From NCBI GenBank assembly GCA_022432975.1, contig CM039502.1:13423143-13487142 (forward strand): a stretch of 64,000 nt of DNA, written 5' to 3'. Both the position numbers and the translations under genes were made by a program. The stretch comes from Begonia masoniana (Eukaryota > Streptophyta > Magnoliopsida > Cucurbitales > Begoniaceae). Under the pieces are notes generated by a model, which ran no database searches, was not told where the DNA came from, and worked only from the letters and a program-made list of their open reading frames with translations. Of the stretch, positions 49,085-60,853 are shown piece after piece. How positions within the stretch are numbered: the first letter of the stretch is position 1; each line of letters starts with the position of its first letter.

Positions 49085-49275
49085 GAACACTTCTTTTCTT
49101 TATCCTCCATCTTCACGTTTTGTCTTTGTTGTGCACTCCAGAGCACCCGAGAGTGTTGTCTTCGATTAACGACGACAACTTCGATCGAGGAAAGTTTCAT
49201 CTGAGCTCGGCGGCTCGAGTGAAGCTTGTGGCTGCGATTGAGTGGTGCTCGGAGACCGAAGGTCGAAGGTAAGAC

Positions 49276-49347
<72 letters not shown>

Positions 49348-50100
49348 TCTGAGTGTAGTCGACAAAGAGCTCTGGTGTGCTCTTCACAATCACCGAGCCT
49401 CTCAATTTATAGAGGAATTTCTCAACCAACCTCCGACAAAATTCGAATTCCATTCGAATTTTCAGGTCTTGAAATCTGATGCCAATCAGATTTTCAGATC
49501 TAGACACCTACCTCCCATCTAGGTTGTAAATCCGATTCCTAATCGGATTTTCAGAGGGTTCTGGGTAAAACAGATGGTTGAATCGGATTTCCTCTTGTTT
49601 TTTATAAATTTTAGGACTAAAATCTTTGATTATGTTTGATTTGAGAATTTCAAATTTGAATTTTCAATTTTAAAACCCTAAATTGTTACAAGTTTAGATT
49701 TCGTTGATTTTTCACGATAATTTCAATTATATATGTCAAGTGATCGTATTTTTATTTACGTGAATAAAAACATCAATTGTTAGTTCTTTGTTTGACACAT
49801 CCAATCTGTTGATTGACCAATAATAGGTAAGTTTTTCTCGATCAATAATAGGTTTTTGTTGGATCGAAGGAAGAATTGCGATTTACAGTTCGGGTTTCGG
49901 TTTTGAATGAAAAAACCAAGAAATACGAACTAAATTCAATTGCGAAGCAAAAACCAACCAAAACTTGAATTTAACTTAAATTTATATATTTTATTAAAAT
50001 TAATTGTAATTTTTTAATCGAATCGAAACAAATCCGAATTTTACAGTTTGGTTCGGTTTAGTTTAATACACAGTTTGGTTCTGTTTTTTTTTTTTTAAGT
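46874..50100. other. Intergenic region between divergent BCCP and EMC10 genes
   Basis: 46874-47070 is the probable leader and promoter of BCCP (AG-rich on this strand). 47070-48800 is AT-rich without recognised features. 48820-49040 has many CGGTTC/GGTCGG-like motifs, similar in style to hAT subterminal DNA. A 24-nt A run (49059-49082) and a long AG microsatellite follow. 49860-50090 again has GGTTCGGTTT motifs. Reading frames here are low-complexity or short and I support none. Confidence 0.5.
49279..49345. repeat. (AG)n microsatellite, about 33 units
   Basis: 67 nt of uninterrupted AG dinucleotide. Open frames through it (Arg-Glu or Leu-Ser repeats) are not genes. Confidence 0.98.
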
Positions 50101-50240
50101 AGAGAGAGGCCGATCTAGTCATGGACTGGACCGGCCGCGCCGAACCCATAGCCACCCTTGCTAGTAATGGGTTCTTCCGCCCTCCCAAACCCATTGTATT
50201 CCGCCATAGAATCAAAACTCTCTCTCTCTCTCGCTCTCTA

Positions 50241-53200
50241 ATGGCTTTCTACTCTTTGATTTTCACCTTCTATCTCTTACTGTCGTCATCTTTTGCTTTT
50301 CAATCTGATGAACTTCTGGCAGACGACGAGGAGTTTGGGATTGAAGGTGCGCAGATTCCTGCACATGCTAGATCGTCGTCATCTTCACCTGCACCACCCA
50401 CCACATCCACGTCTCGGAGAAGATTTTCGGATTCCGATTCGGACTCCAAAGTTCAGTTCCAGCTAGAGCACGCATTTGGAGACTCGGATTTCACCCTCGC
50501 TGGTACCTTCACTGCTCGCCTTAAGACTTGGAGCCATGGTGGCCAGGTTGGTATTTTCACGCGGCTCTTTTGTGTTTTGGTTTCGTCATCTTTCTTTTCG
50601 CGTATAAGATGCGTGGTTACATGAAAAAAAAAAGGATGGGAATCGGTGGAGTCGACGATTAAGAATTATGGAGGAAGAATTTCTGGATTTTTTGGGGGCA
50701 AACATGATCGATTTTGTTCTCTAAATGTGATGTGATGTATCTAGATTCACGCCACACCAAGCTCCCTGTAGAAATTTTATTGGAATCTTGCTTGGAATTT
50801 TTTTTTGCTCAGGTGGTCATATTTTGAGAAGTTACTGGCTTCATTGAGTAGGATTTCTTTATTCTAATTTAGCTAATATGTTTTTGATAATTCTTTTCAA
50901 AGCAGTCCGAGTCACTCTACTGATTTCACGTTCATTTTATGTTTGTGATCCTTGACAAGAGTTTTTTGCTTGGTCTTTGATCTTTTTATCCTGCTTTTGT
51001 TTTCCATCATTATTCTTATCACATTAGTTAGTTGAGTGACATTGGTTGTCTTTTAAACAGTATGCGGGACAGTGTCAGTGTGATTTTATTTTCATCTTCT
51101 AGACCTTAATCTACTAAATTTATAGTTTGAAGCAGTGTATATTGTTTCTTTGTTAATCAAATTTTGTCATAAAATGCTTTGTAAATCAGTCTCTTTCCTC
51201 GTTGTTACCCGCATCTACGACTAAATTACTTGATCTTGCTATCATATATATGGTGGAATGACATGCTCTATTAACTGTAATAGACCCTTACAAAGTTGCG
51301 ATTTTCAAGGAATGCGTTTACTGAAGATGACAAGCAGAATTTTAAAGTAAATCTCTTGCTTCCTTTTCTCTTTTGATTTGTTCTGTTGTTTTATTGAATC
51401 TACAGTAAACTATGTCATCTTTGCAGAACCTGTTGGAAGCTGATGATTTCTATAGAATAAGATTGCCATCCAATGTGTTGAGCTCTCCAGGAACGGATTA
51501 TGTTTTCTCTTCTGTCAAAGCAGTAAGTTTTATCTGTTGACTGCTTAGTTTGGGATACGTTAGTAAAACTTTTTGCTTCCTGTTAAGCTGCTTATCTAAG
51601 TCGTGGATGTCTTGAATGAAGTTTGTAATCTATTTATTTTTTTGTTAATTTTCAATTCAGTAGACCTACCACAGTTTTTTTCTCCATGGAACCATTAGGT
51701 GAACCCTAAAGCAATCATTATATTGTTATCATGAAATTTTATTTCTGACTGGAATCAAAATTTAACCAAGGTTTGCAATCATGTGAAATTCTTGGATTGA
51801 TCATTTCCAAAGTTGATCTTTTTTTTTTTTTTTTTTTGAAACATATAGCTTAGTATTTTTCAAAAATTCTTGATTGTTATTCTGCATCAGTATATTTTGT
51901 TACGTTTTGGTGTTTTTGCTCAAAACTTCTATTTTGTTAATTCTTTTAGCATGGGAAAATTGAAAATTTCAAACATCCTATTCTTCCCAATGGGCACAAT
52001 CTGGAGATTTATCACCACCCCAAAAATTTAAAGTATTTTGAATCCTTTACCAAAAAAATGAACAAGGATTCTTTTATTTACATACTCGTTATGGTATATG
52101 TGGGTGCTTATATTTATCTGTATCTTCCATTTTGTTGTTTCATTGACTTTGTTATAAGGTCTAAAGTGTTTGACACTATGTTTTCCAATTCTAGAGATGT
52201 CTTCCGCGGGAAAGTTTGAATGAGAACTTTTTACTACACACGGTAATCCTTAGCTCTTATTATTTAATTATTTGGTTCCTTTTCACCATTATCAGGTTTT
52301 TTCTTATTTTCTCTGCTGTGAAGTTATGTTTAAGTACGTTATTTTCCCCATCCCAATATGAGGGGAATTGGGTAGGATATTTAATGTTATTCCATACTTC
52401 ACATAATGATGGGAAGTATATTGATTTGTGTGATATCAATATTTTCCATTAAGGGCGGGATGTATCTTTTATTGTGATAACAATTAGCAATCATTTTGTT
52501 AATCATGCACACTAAATGGTTTTATTTCCTAAAGGCTGGTTGTTGGGTATCTCTATTATGAGATCTCATAAACATACCCAAGTTTGTATGGACTGTGAGG
52601 GTTATCTATTTGATAAGAGTTTTTCTCTTCAAAGTCCTTTACTATCTGAATTTTTTTGAAACATTAGATTACTTTGTGTTCTTAGATGTTATTGTTATTT
52701 AATGTTTCTTTTTTATACAAAGTTAGAAGTTTATTTTTGTATCTCATAATTAACAAAATCTTAGTACTTTTGTTTTCTTCTAATCAATCATAAGCTTTCT
52801 TGTTGGTAATTCATGATTAATTGATTTAGTGTTATTTATAGTAGGAAGATGATGATGCGAATAAAAATCCATTACACCAAACAAACGAAAATTACAAGAA
52901 AAAGACCCTAAAACGAACCACAAATTTTAGCAACAATGTGATACGAGCTACTCAATTTTATTTCAGCATAACGCAATCAAGTACAGACTCTGGGTTTAAA
53001 GAGAGACCCACCCTCTCCTCTACAGACTACTATCTTCCTACTTCTTTCCAGCTCCTCTCCATCTCCTTTTATTCTTTCTGTTAACTGTTCTTTGTAACTA
53101 TATTCTTACAACTTCTACAAACCGTCAGATCTAATTAATGACAACCGACTATTTTATGCATTTTTCTTATTTCTCTTCCTTGAATACGTAAAACGTATCT

Positions 53201-56200
53201 CAGGCGTAACATTACTCCGCCGCCAAAAACAAACCTTGTCCACAAGGTTAAATGCTGGAAACTGATTACTAATCTGCTCAAAATTTTCCCACGTGGCCTC
53301 AAAGGATGGTAATCCTTTCCATTTAATCAAAACCAGATCTGGTTGATTAGTAGCCACAGAAAATCTAACATCTAACAATGACTCCGGTTCATACAAATCC
53401 CTACCGCCGGTCTGCAAATCCTCTGGAAAAGGAACTGATTGCAATAATTCACCCTTTGCTGGCTTCAACAGCGAAACATGAAAAACGGGGTGAATTTTGG
53501 CCGACTCTGGCAACAATAATTTGTACGCGACGTTGCCGATTTTCTTAACGATTACAAAAGGACCAACAAACCTGGATGTAAGTTTTTGATTGCCCGTTGT
53601 CGCCATCGATTTCTGTCGATACCGTTGTAGCTTTAACCAAACTTTGTCGCCGATCTCGTACTCGACGTGACGACGCTTCTTATTCGCAGTCTGAACCATC
53701 AACTGCTGAGCTCGATGGAGATTCGATTTCAGCCTTTCCAGAATTTCATCCCTTTCTCGCAGCTGCTCATCTATAGCCGACACAGGAATACCCTTTTCAC
53801 ATCTCAATAACGAAGGAGGATCCCTCTTATAAATGGCTTGAAATGGGCTCATCCCTATGGCCGAGTGAAACGACGCATTATACCAATATTCGGCCCAGTA
53901 CAACCATCGGCTCCATTCTTTCGGCTTCTCCCCCGTAAAGCATCTCAGATATGTTTCCAACGTTCTATTCACCACCTCCGACTGCCCATCCGTCTGAGGA
54001 TGGTAAGCTGAACTAAACTTCAGAATTGTTCCTTGCGAACGCCACAATTCCTTCCAAAATAAACTCACAAATATTTTATCCCTGTCAGACACGATGGACT
54101 TAGGCAAACCATGCAATCGGAAAAAGTTCTGTAAAAATTTTTCAGCCACTGTAGTTGCCGAATATGGGTGCTTCAAAGCAATGAAATGACCGTACTTACT
54201 TAGACGATCTACCACCACCATTATAGTATCAAACCCATTTGACTTCGGTAATTGATCAATAAAATCCATTGAAATATCCTCCCAAATATCACTCGGAATC
54301 GGAAGTGCTTGTAATAATCCGGCTGGAGTCAAAGTTTCGTACTTATTCTTCTGACAAACCGAGCAATTTCGCACGTACTCTTCGATATCATTTCGCATGC
54401 CAAACCAAAAAAGTTCAGCTGCCACCCTCTTAAACGTCTTCGTAATGCCACCATGGCCTCCCATAGGACTATCATGAAAAAGCTCCAATATCTTAGGGAT
54501 CACCGGTGATGAACTGGAAATCACCTTTCTGTTTTTATAAAAGAGTTGGTCTGCCTGGATAAGGAACTTAGTTGCGTTTACATCACCCCGTAACAATTTT
54601 TGCTTGATCGTCTGCAACCTCTCATCATTTGACAGTCCTTCTTCCAACTCCTCCCGGGAGATCAAACTCTGAGTTAACATTACATGCAGATTCATCAATT
54701 CTGAGTTATTCTCTTCTCTCCTAGAGAGACTATCGGCGGACTTATTTTCACAACCCGGCTTATACTGAACTTCGAAATCATAGCCGAGTATTTTAATGAG
54801 CCATTTTTGATGTTCAGGAGCTACTAACCTCTGCTCCAGCAGAAATTTCAGACTCCGTTGATCAGTTCTAACAATAAAATGCCTCCCCAACAAGTACGGT
54901 TTCCACTTTTGAATTGCCAACACAATCGCCATCAATTCTCTTTCGTACACCGATTTCAGTTTATTTTGCTTCGACAATTGTTGACTAAAGAAAGCAATTG
55001 GCCTCTGGTTTTGCATCAAAACAGCTCCTACACCTATTCCCGACGCGTCCGTTTCCAGAATAAAAACTTCATCAAAATTCGGAAGTGCTAAAACAGGAAC
55101 TGAACACATAGCACTCTTCAAATTTTCAAATGCAACATCGGCGTCTTTATTCCATGCAAATCTATCTTTCTTTAACTGGTCTGTGAGTGGCAAAGCAATA
55201 GACCCATATCCTGAAACAAATTTTCTGTAATACCCTGTCAAACCTAAGAAACCACGTAATTGTTTCAATGAATGAGGCACTGGCCAATTACGAATAACCT
55301 CCACTTTACTTTGATCTACTGCCACTCCAAGGTCCGATATTACGTAACCCAGATACTCTAATTCCCTTTTCGCAAAAGTACACTTCTTTTCGTTAATGTA
55401 TAATCTTTCTTCTACCAGTATCTTCAATGTAATCTCCAGATGATGCAAGTGTTCCTCCCACGATTTGCTGTAAATTAAAATATCATCGAAAAAAACCAGT
55501 AAAAACTTACGAAGATATCGCTGAAACAGTTTGTTCATCAGTGATTGAAAGGTAGAGGGAGCGTTAGTAAGGCCGAAAGGCATTACTAAAAACTCATAGT
55601 GCCCTTCATGAGTTCGAAAAGCCGTCTTGTGCACGTCTTCCTTCTTTACTCTGATCTGGTGATACCCAGATTTCAAGTCCAGCTTAGAAAATATCTTTGC
55701 TCCAAAGAGTTCATCCAGTAACTCTTCAATCACAGGTATTGGGAATTTATCTTTCACGGTTTCTCTGTTCAATGCCCTATAATCAATACAAAACCGCCAA
55801 GAATTATCTTTTTTTTTTTTTACCAAAATGATAGGGCTCGGACGGGAACTCGGTTGTATTATTCCAGCTGATAACATTTCTCCTACTAACCGTTCAATTT
55901 CATCCTTTTGTATCACCGGATATCTATACGGTCTAACGTTCACCGGAATAGTATTCTCTTTGAGCACGATCTGATGCTCATGTTGTCGACTTGGGGGTAA
56001 TCCCTTCGGAAGCGAAAAAACCTCCTTATATTTCGACAATACTTCTGTAATAGAAGCTTCATTTACAGACCAGTCTTGTACATTTGTTTCCTCTAAACTC
56101 CCGAATTGAACCAACAAAGCTTGTCTCTCTTTCCTGAGATTCTTCATCATCACTTTCAATGAAATGGATCTTCTATCCAGCGTGGGATCTCCCCTTATTT

Positions 56201-59200
56201 CTATCCATTTTTGATCATCCTTCCATTTCATTACTTTCTGTTTCCAGTCCACTTGCATGTCACCAATCGATTCCAACCATCGCATACCTAATATTACATC
56301 GGTATTGCCTAGCTCCAGAGGTAAAAACTCTTCTCGCACTATTAACCCCGGTAATTCAAGCAACACATTTTTGCAAATGCCCGTCCCTCCTAACGATTTG
56401 CCATTCCCCATGGATATTTCATATGGGTTGGTGTTCTGCACCAGTAGTTCTCTGTCTCTAACTAGAGCACGAGAAACAAAATTGTGGGTAGCTCCACTAT
56501 CTATCATTCCTACCACTTCTTTACCTTGAATCTTTCCCTTCAACCTCATGGTTCTCGGCGTCTGAATCCCACTAATGGAGTTTAAAGATAACTCTACAGT
56601 ATCCGGTTGAATTACGTCATCTTTTTTTTTCCCACTCCTCAGTCGTCATATTTTCAATATCTCCCTCTGCATCTTCCAAGATCAAAACCTGCAACATTTT
56701 CTTCTTACACATATGTCCCGGGCTGTACTTTTCATCACACCTATAACACAGCCCTTTTTCCCTTCTCACCTTCATTTCCGCCTCCGTTAATCTCCTTCTG
56801 GGAATCTCCGTTTTCACTATTCCCTGAGATTTGGGTAAGACTTCAGGAACTGGACGGTAACTATCACTCGAATTCTCGGAACTATACCGCCGAACATTTT
56901 TATAATTGCTAGACGCCGTCGACTGGAGCAACAAGTTCTTGCTCTCCACCATTTGTGAATATTGTATCAACTCCCTTAACCCGTTTGGTCTCATAAGTCT
57001 GACATCTCCTTTAATCTCATTCTTAAGACCATTAAAATAAGCACTAATCAATACTTCTTCCGGTATCCCAACGAGATTGGATATAAGCGTCTCGAATTTT
57101 ATCCGAAACTCTTCCACTGATCCTTCTTGTTTCAGAGTTAGCAATCTATCACAATTAGTTCCTTCACGCATTACACAAAACCTTTCCATTAGCAACTGTT
57201 TCAGCTCCATCCATGTCCTGAAAGGTCTTGCTCTGTTCTCCCACTGAAACCAAGACAATGCGGATCCTTCGAAACATACAGTTGCTGCTTCCATCTTTTC
57301 TTCTTCTGATAAACGATTTACTGAGAAATACCTTTCTGCTCTGAAAATCCACCCTTCGACTTCCTCGCCCATAAAGATTGGCAAATCTAACTTTCTTGGT
57401 AAGTATTCTCTATTCGTAATCGTTACGTCATTCCCACACTTCTGACGTCCTTGTTCTTCTGTTAACCCAGTCAGAATCTCCGATCTTGGATTACTCATTT
57501 CCTCCGTCCTCGCTATCAACTTTGTTAACTGCTCTTGCATTAACAACACCGACTTTTCCAAGAGCGAAATCTTCGAAATTTGTTGTAGCTCTTCCCTGAC
57601 TTCATTCAATTCTCTCTGCCAATCCGCCATCGATTCTTTCTGTGCTTCAGCTCTGGTTAACATCCTTCACATTCCTGAGGAACGTTAGCTCTGATACCAA
57701 ATTGATACGAGCTACTCAATTTTATTTCAGCATAACGCAATCAAGTACAGACTCTGGGTTTAAAGAGAGACCCACCCTCTCCTCTACAGACTACTATCTT
57801 CCTACTTCTTTCCAGCTCCTCTCCTTCTCCTTTTATTCTTTCTGTTAACTGTTCTTTGTAACTATATTCTTACAACTTCTACAAACCGTCAGATCTAATT
57901 AATGACAACCGACTATTTTATGCATTTTTCTTATTTCTCTTCCTTGAATACGTAAAACGTATCTCAGGCGTAACACAATGCTAAATTTGGAAACCTTAAT
58001 AATCCACCAAGAACATTTTTTCATCAAATATCATCATAACCACCTGCCTCTCACACTCATCTTTCCCTAATAACATTCTCTTATTAACTCTAACTTCTCT
58101 CATAACTTCCCAAGAAATTAACAAAAATTAACTTTACAAACACATTATATAATTTCCAAAATACTCCTATGATTATTTCTTAACTGGTGCTGGTTTCCAA
58201 TTTATACTTTTTGCATGGTAAGAACTAGCGTGGGAAGCATGTGGTTGCTTGCATTGTTAGGATTGCATGGGACTCTGTTAAAGCGGTCCCTCTTTGTACA
58301 TATTATCGTGTTATTACTTGTTAGGTTCTCAAAACTTTCTTCATTGTAGTGCATGACGTGTGCAGTATCTTTTAGTTATAGATATATATATGGATGAACG
58401 GAAGATAGATTGATTAAGCTATGGTTGAAAATGATTTGAAAATTAGAATTTAGAATCTATTATCCCAAAAAAAATCTTTAATAATCTATCTTTTGCAGAC
58501 ATGATATTAAAGTCCTGCAAATTCTGAATCAGTGAATTTGTAATTGTTTGTATCTCAGGAAGGTGTTAATATTATAGCTGTTAGCTATGGTGCCCCAGGT
58601 GCCTGCCCATATCCCCGGCAAGTTAAACTCGTAAGTGCATTTGTTCCTCTACGACTTTTTTGCTGATTAATAATGCTGGGTCATCTCTGCTCCTTTCTTG
58701 TGTCATTTGTGGTTAAATTTATGGATTGGAGAAATCTCCCCCCATAGTGTGTTGGAACATTGAGTGAGACCTTGTATCTGCAAAGTGGAATTCTTTTGTG
58801 AAACATGTTCTCATTTGATTATATTTGTCACATATTTTGCCTATATATTGCAATTTTTATAAAAAATTTAGATAACATCCTTAAACTAACCAAGTGCAGA
58901 TAAGAGATAGGTACTGAATTACTGTCATCGCTATTCGTGCATTTGTGATCCAATCTCTTACATCCTTGTTTTATCTTTGCTAGCCTGCAAAATGGTCTTT
59001 TAGCTCACACACGGTCTTGAAAAGCAGTGAGCAAGCTCCAAGGTATACATGTCTAGCATCTTTCTTCTCTATACAATTTTTTTTTTCAAGTTGTAGGCTC
59101 GATGTACATCATAACACTTATCCATAATGGGCTATCTGAGCTGTTAAAAAGTGATGGCAGGCCAGATGGTCTTGAGGCTTAGCTTTACGCACTGAATATT

Positions 59201-59881
59201 AGGTTCCATCTCCCTATTGCTCCATTTCAAGATGGTTAAAGAATGAACGAAAAGGTTCAGAGCTTTCTTAGCTTCCATCAAAGAGGTGGTGGAGTCATAA
59301 TTGGATTTAGACTCCTGCTAAGATGATGACATAGAATCTCGTTTTTTGTTGTCAATGAAATTGGACATTATTGTCCTCACTTTTCCATTTGGATTCGAAG
59401 GGGAAATAAAAGAAAAATCTGACCACAGCTTTTTCATCAAACAAACAATGCAATATACTGTGAATTTGGACACAAATTTTTCGCGGAGAAAATCAATAAT
59501 TAAATTCTGTAATGTGCTATAATGTATCTCCTTATTGTTGTCTAATTTGTCAGGACTCCTGTATTCGTGGATGAGCATGTGGGTGACGAGATTGGAGAGG
59601 GAGAAGCTGTAAAGCCCCCAGAGAAGTCATTTTGGGCTAAATATGTAAGCGTCAGAGAATAACACCATCTTGCTTATGACACCCTACTGCTTCAATTTAT
59701 GATTTCTCCTGTTATTTTTTGTTTTGTTTTGTTCGTTTCGCAGTGGATGTACCTAATTCCCCTTGGACTCATTGTCATGAACGCCGTAACCCAAGCGATG
59801 AACATGCCGGAAGAGCAGGGTGGGGGCCAGCAGCCAGGGGGTGCTGTTCAGCGAGGCCCGAGTTCAGCAGCGAGAAGATGA
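50241..59881 (+). CDS. EMC10: ER membrane protein complex subunit 10 (8 exons, 290 aa)
   Basis: EMC10 is a subunit of the ER membrane complex that inserts tail-anchored and multipass proteins. Exons: 50241-50546, 51284-51346, 51427-51522, 52195-52242, 58559-58630, 58984-59042, 59554-59644, 59744-59881 (stop TGA); all GT..AG and in frame. A signal peptide (FTFYLLLSSSFAF) precedes an acidic, Ser-rich segment. The luminal domain has FQLEHAFGDSDFTLAGTF, KLRFSRNAFTEDDKQNF, DDFYRIRLPSNVL and VSYGAPGACPYPRQVKL. Exon 8 holds the one C-terminal membrane segment (MYLIPLGLIVMNAVTQAM) and a Gly/Gln-rich tail. I chose the ATG at 50241 over an in-frame ATG at 50121 because it opens the signal peptide; the earlier one would bury it. 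Intron 4 (52243-58558) is enlarged by a Reina-type retrotransposon. A TC microsatellite lies just before the ATG. Confidence 0.92.
53154..56549 (-). CDS. Chromovirus Pol polyprotein, 1131 aa from first Met
   Basis: Order: aspartic protease (VVGMIDSGATHNFV near residue 12), reverse transcriptase (KLDLKSGYHQIR near 292; catalytic FFDDILIYS near 354), RNase H (ETDASGIGVGAVL near 500), integrase zinc-binding part (H..H..C..C ending NCSVCQKNKYE near 732) and core (MDFIDQLP, SDRDKIFVS, ending in a Glu after AYHPQTDGQSE). A chromodomain-like C-terminus (VLIKWKGLPSFEATWENFE near 1083) probably guides integration to modified histones. The frame is fully open. The last ~18 codons lie inside the 3' LTR (up to 53211). 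The reading frame is open upstream of this Met toward an A9 run that separates it from gag. Confidence 0.92.
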   Translation of the reverse strand: MRLKGKIQGKEVVGMIDSGATHNFVSRALVRDRELLVQNTNPYEISMGNGKSLGGTGICKNVLLELPGLIVREEFLPLELGNTDVILGMRWLESIGDMQVDWKQKVMKWKDDQKWIEIRGDPTLDRRSISLKVMMKNLRKERQALLVQFGSLEETNVQDWSVNEASITEVLSKYKEVFSLPKGLPPSRQHEHQIVLKENTIPVNVRPYRYPVIQKDEIERLVGEMLSAGIIQPSSRPSPIILVKKKKDNSWRFCIDYRALNRETVKDKFPIPVIEELLDELFGAKIFSKLDLKSGYHQIRVKKEDVHKTAFRTHEGHYEFLVMPFGLTNAPSTFQSLMNKLFQRYLRKFLLVFFDDILIYSKSWEEHLHHLEITLKILVEERLYINEKKCTFAKRELEYLGYVISDLGVAVDQSKVEVIRNWPVPHSLKQLRGFLGLTGYYRKFVSGYGSIALPLTDQLKKDRFAWNKDADVAFENLKSAMCSVPVLALPNFDEVFILETDASGIGVGAVLMQNQRPIAFFSQQLSKQNKLKSVYERELMAIVLAIQKWKPYLLGRHFIVRTDQRSLKFLLEQRLVAPEHQKWLIKILGYDFEVQYKPGCENKSADSLSRREENNSELMNLHVMLTQSLISREELEEGLSNDERLQTIKQKLLRGDVNATKFLIQADQLFYKNRKVISSSSPVIPKILELFHDSPMGGHGGITKTFKRVAAELFWFGMRNDIEEYVRNCSVCQKNKYETLTPAGLLQALPIPSDIWEDISMDFIDQLPKSNGFDTIMVVVDRLSKYGHFIALKHPYSATTVAEKFLQNFFRLHGLPKSIVSDRDKIFVSLFWKELWRSQGTILKFSSAYHPQTDGQSEVVNRTLETYLRCFTGEKPKEWSRWLYWAEYWYNASFHSAIGMSPFQAIYKRDPPSLLRCEKGIPVSAIDEQLRERDEILERLKSNLHRAQQLMVQTANKKRRHVEYEIGDKVWLKLQRYRQKSMATTGNQKLTSRFVGPFVIVKKIGNVAYKLLLPESAKIHPVFHVSLLKPAKGELLQSVPFPEDLQTGGRDLYEPESLLDVRFSVATNQPDLVLIKWKGLPSFEATWENFEQISNQFPAFNLVDKVCFWRRSNVTPEIRFTYSRKRNKKNA
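56617..57663 (-). CDS. Chromovirus Gag, 348 aa
   Basis: Capsid protein that packages element RNA. An N-terminal coiled-coil-like part (residues 1-60) precedes the retrotransposon gag domain (LPIFMGEEVEGWIFRAERYF near 94, FEGSALSWFQWE near 130, EGSVEEFRIKFETLISNLV near 178). The CCHC knuckle CYRCDEKYSPGHMC is near residue 310. The start ATG lies 40 nt from the 5' LTR. The frame ends at TGA/TAA just after an A9 run (plus-strand T9, about 56622-56630), beyond which pol is in another frame. Confidence 0.9.
   Translation of the reverse strand: MLTRAEAQKESMADWQRELNEVREELQQISKISLLEKSVLLMQEQLTKLIARTEEMSNPRSEILTGLTEEQGRQKCGNDVTITNREYLPRKLDLPIFMGEEVEGWIFRAERYFSVNRLSEEEKMEAATVCFEGSALSWFQWENRARPFRTWMELKQLLMERFCVMREGTNCDRLLTLKQEGSVEEFRIKFETLISNLVGIPEEVLISAYFNGLKNEIKGDVRLMRPNGLRELIQYSQMVESKNLLLQSTASSNYKNVRRYSSENSSDSYRPVPEVLPKSQGIVKTEIPRRRLTEAEMKVRREKGLCYRCDEKYSPGHMCKKKMLQVLILEDAEGDIENMTTEEWEKKR
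57981..58558. other. End of EMC10 intron 4
   Basis: AT-rich intron sequence with no further feature. Together with 52243-52933 it would form an ordinary intron of about 1.27 kb once the retrotransposon is removed. Confidence 0.6.
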
Positions 59882-60850
59882 TATGTTCCACTGATAATTG
59901 TCGACTAGTTTCTCCGTCTTCATCTTTGGAAACTTTATTAATTTAAGGTTAGAATTGGCCCTCTTTTTTTCTCTCATTGGAATTAAAATTATACTTGATG
60001 ATTTGTTTGAATAATTTAGGATTTGATTTATCAAGTTTTGCAAATGAAGATTAAGTTGAAAATTAGTTTAGAGTAATACTAATTATCTACTATAATTTTG
60101 TACTTCTACGTGGTGTTTACATGTTGGTTATTGATTGATAGAATAAGTATGATATTATATAAAGAATGCATGAACAATATATTATAATGTATGGTCAATG
60201 TAAATTAAAAGGAAACATTTCTCCTTTTATTGGTCTCCATACTCCAACACCCATGAATTTGGAGATGAGTTGCTTTTGCGGGTTTCTTTTTATTTAGAGG
60301 CTGAATAATACGTGAGTGTCACGTCAAAATTTGAAATTAGTGTGTAAACATCCTTATCAAAATAAATCTCGGAAAGTTTAAACCAATTTACCAAACAGAA
60401 GAGGTCGGTTACTTGCACATGTAGAACAAATGACAATGTCGATTTTACACATTGTTTGTATCGTTGTGCTCATAATGGCGGATCGGATTAATCAGTACAT
60501 TATAACACGAGCTAATGAATCCATAACATGAAAAACATCGAGAACTATTGTTTACTTCTAAATCTCCATGTTTCTCGAGTAAACATCGAAGAAAAGTTTT
60601 GATATTAAATTATTTTTGGAAGACATCGCAAATTTGCTAGACGTACCTTAATTTTTATTTATTTTATTTGTAGCATAATTATAATAAATTATAAATAGAT
60701 TTACTTGTATAGATGAATGAATAATACAAAAATAAATATTATCTCGAAGTGTAAGATGAAAGAAATATAATATTATTTTTTTTGTAAGAATTATTCCATG
60801 AATAATAAACTAAAAATAAATAAATAAATAAATAAAAGAAAGTTAAATCT
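59882..60850. other. EMC10 3' region and AT-rich DNA before RPL38
   Basis: 59882 to about 60180 is the likely EMC10 3' UTR and downstream region; an AATAAA-like run (ATAAATAAATAAATAAATAA) lies near 60816. Nothing else recognised. Confidence 0.5.
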
Positions 60851-60853
60851 GTG

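Larger units (their letters stand above)
52939..57975 (-). mobile_element. Reina-type Ty3/Gypsy chromovirus, 5037 bp, TSD CAATG (EMC10 intron 4)
   Basis: LTRs 52939-53211 (3') and 57703-57975 (5') are 273 bp each and differ at one base by eye (53061 A, 57825 T). TSD CAATG at 52934-52938 and 57976-57980. A tRNA-Met primer site (complement TTGGTATCAGAG, about 57690-57701) lies just inside the 5' LTR. Gag and pol cover the interior. Short LTRs, compact size, a CYRCDEKYSPGHMC knuckle and a C-terminal chromodomain fit the Reina lineage. It is the youngest LTR pair in the window and is antisense to EMC10. Confidence 0.94.

Noticed and set aside
50121..50240. N-terminal extension of EMC10
   Set aside because: It would place 40 residues before a clear signal peptide; the ATG at 50241 fits the family.
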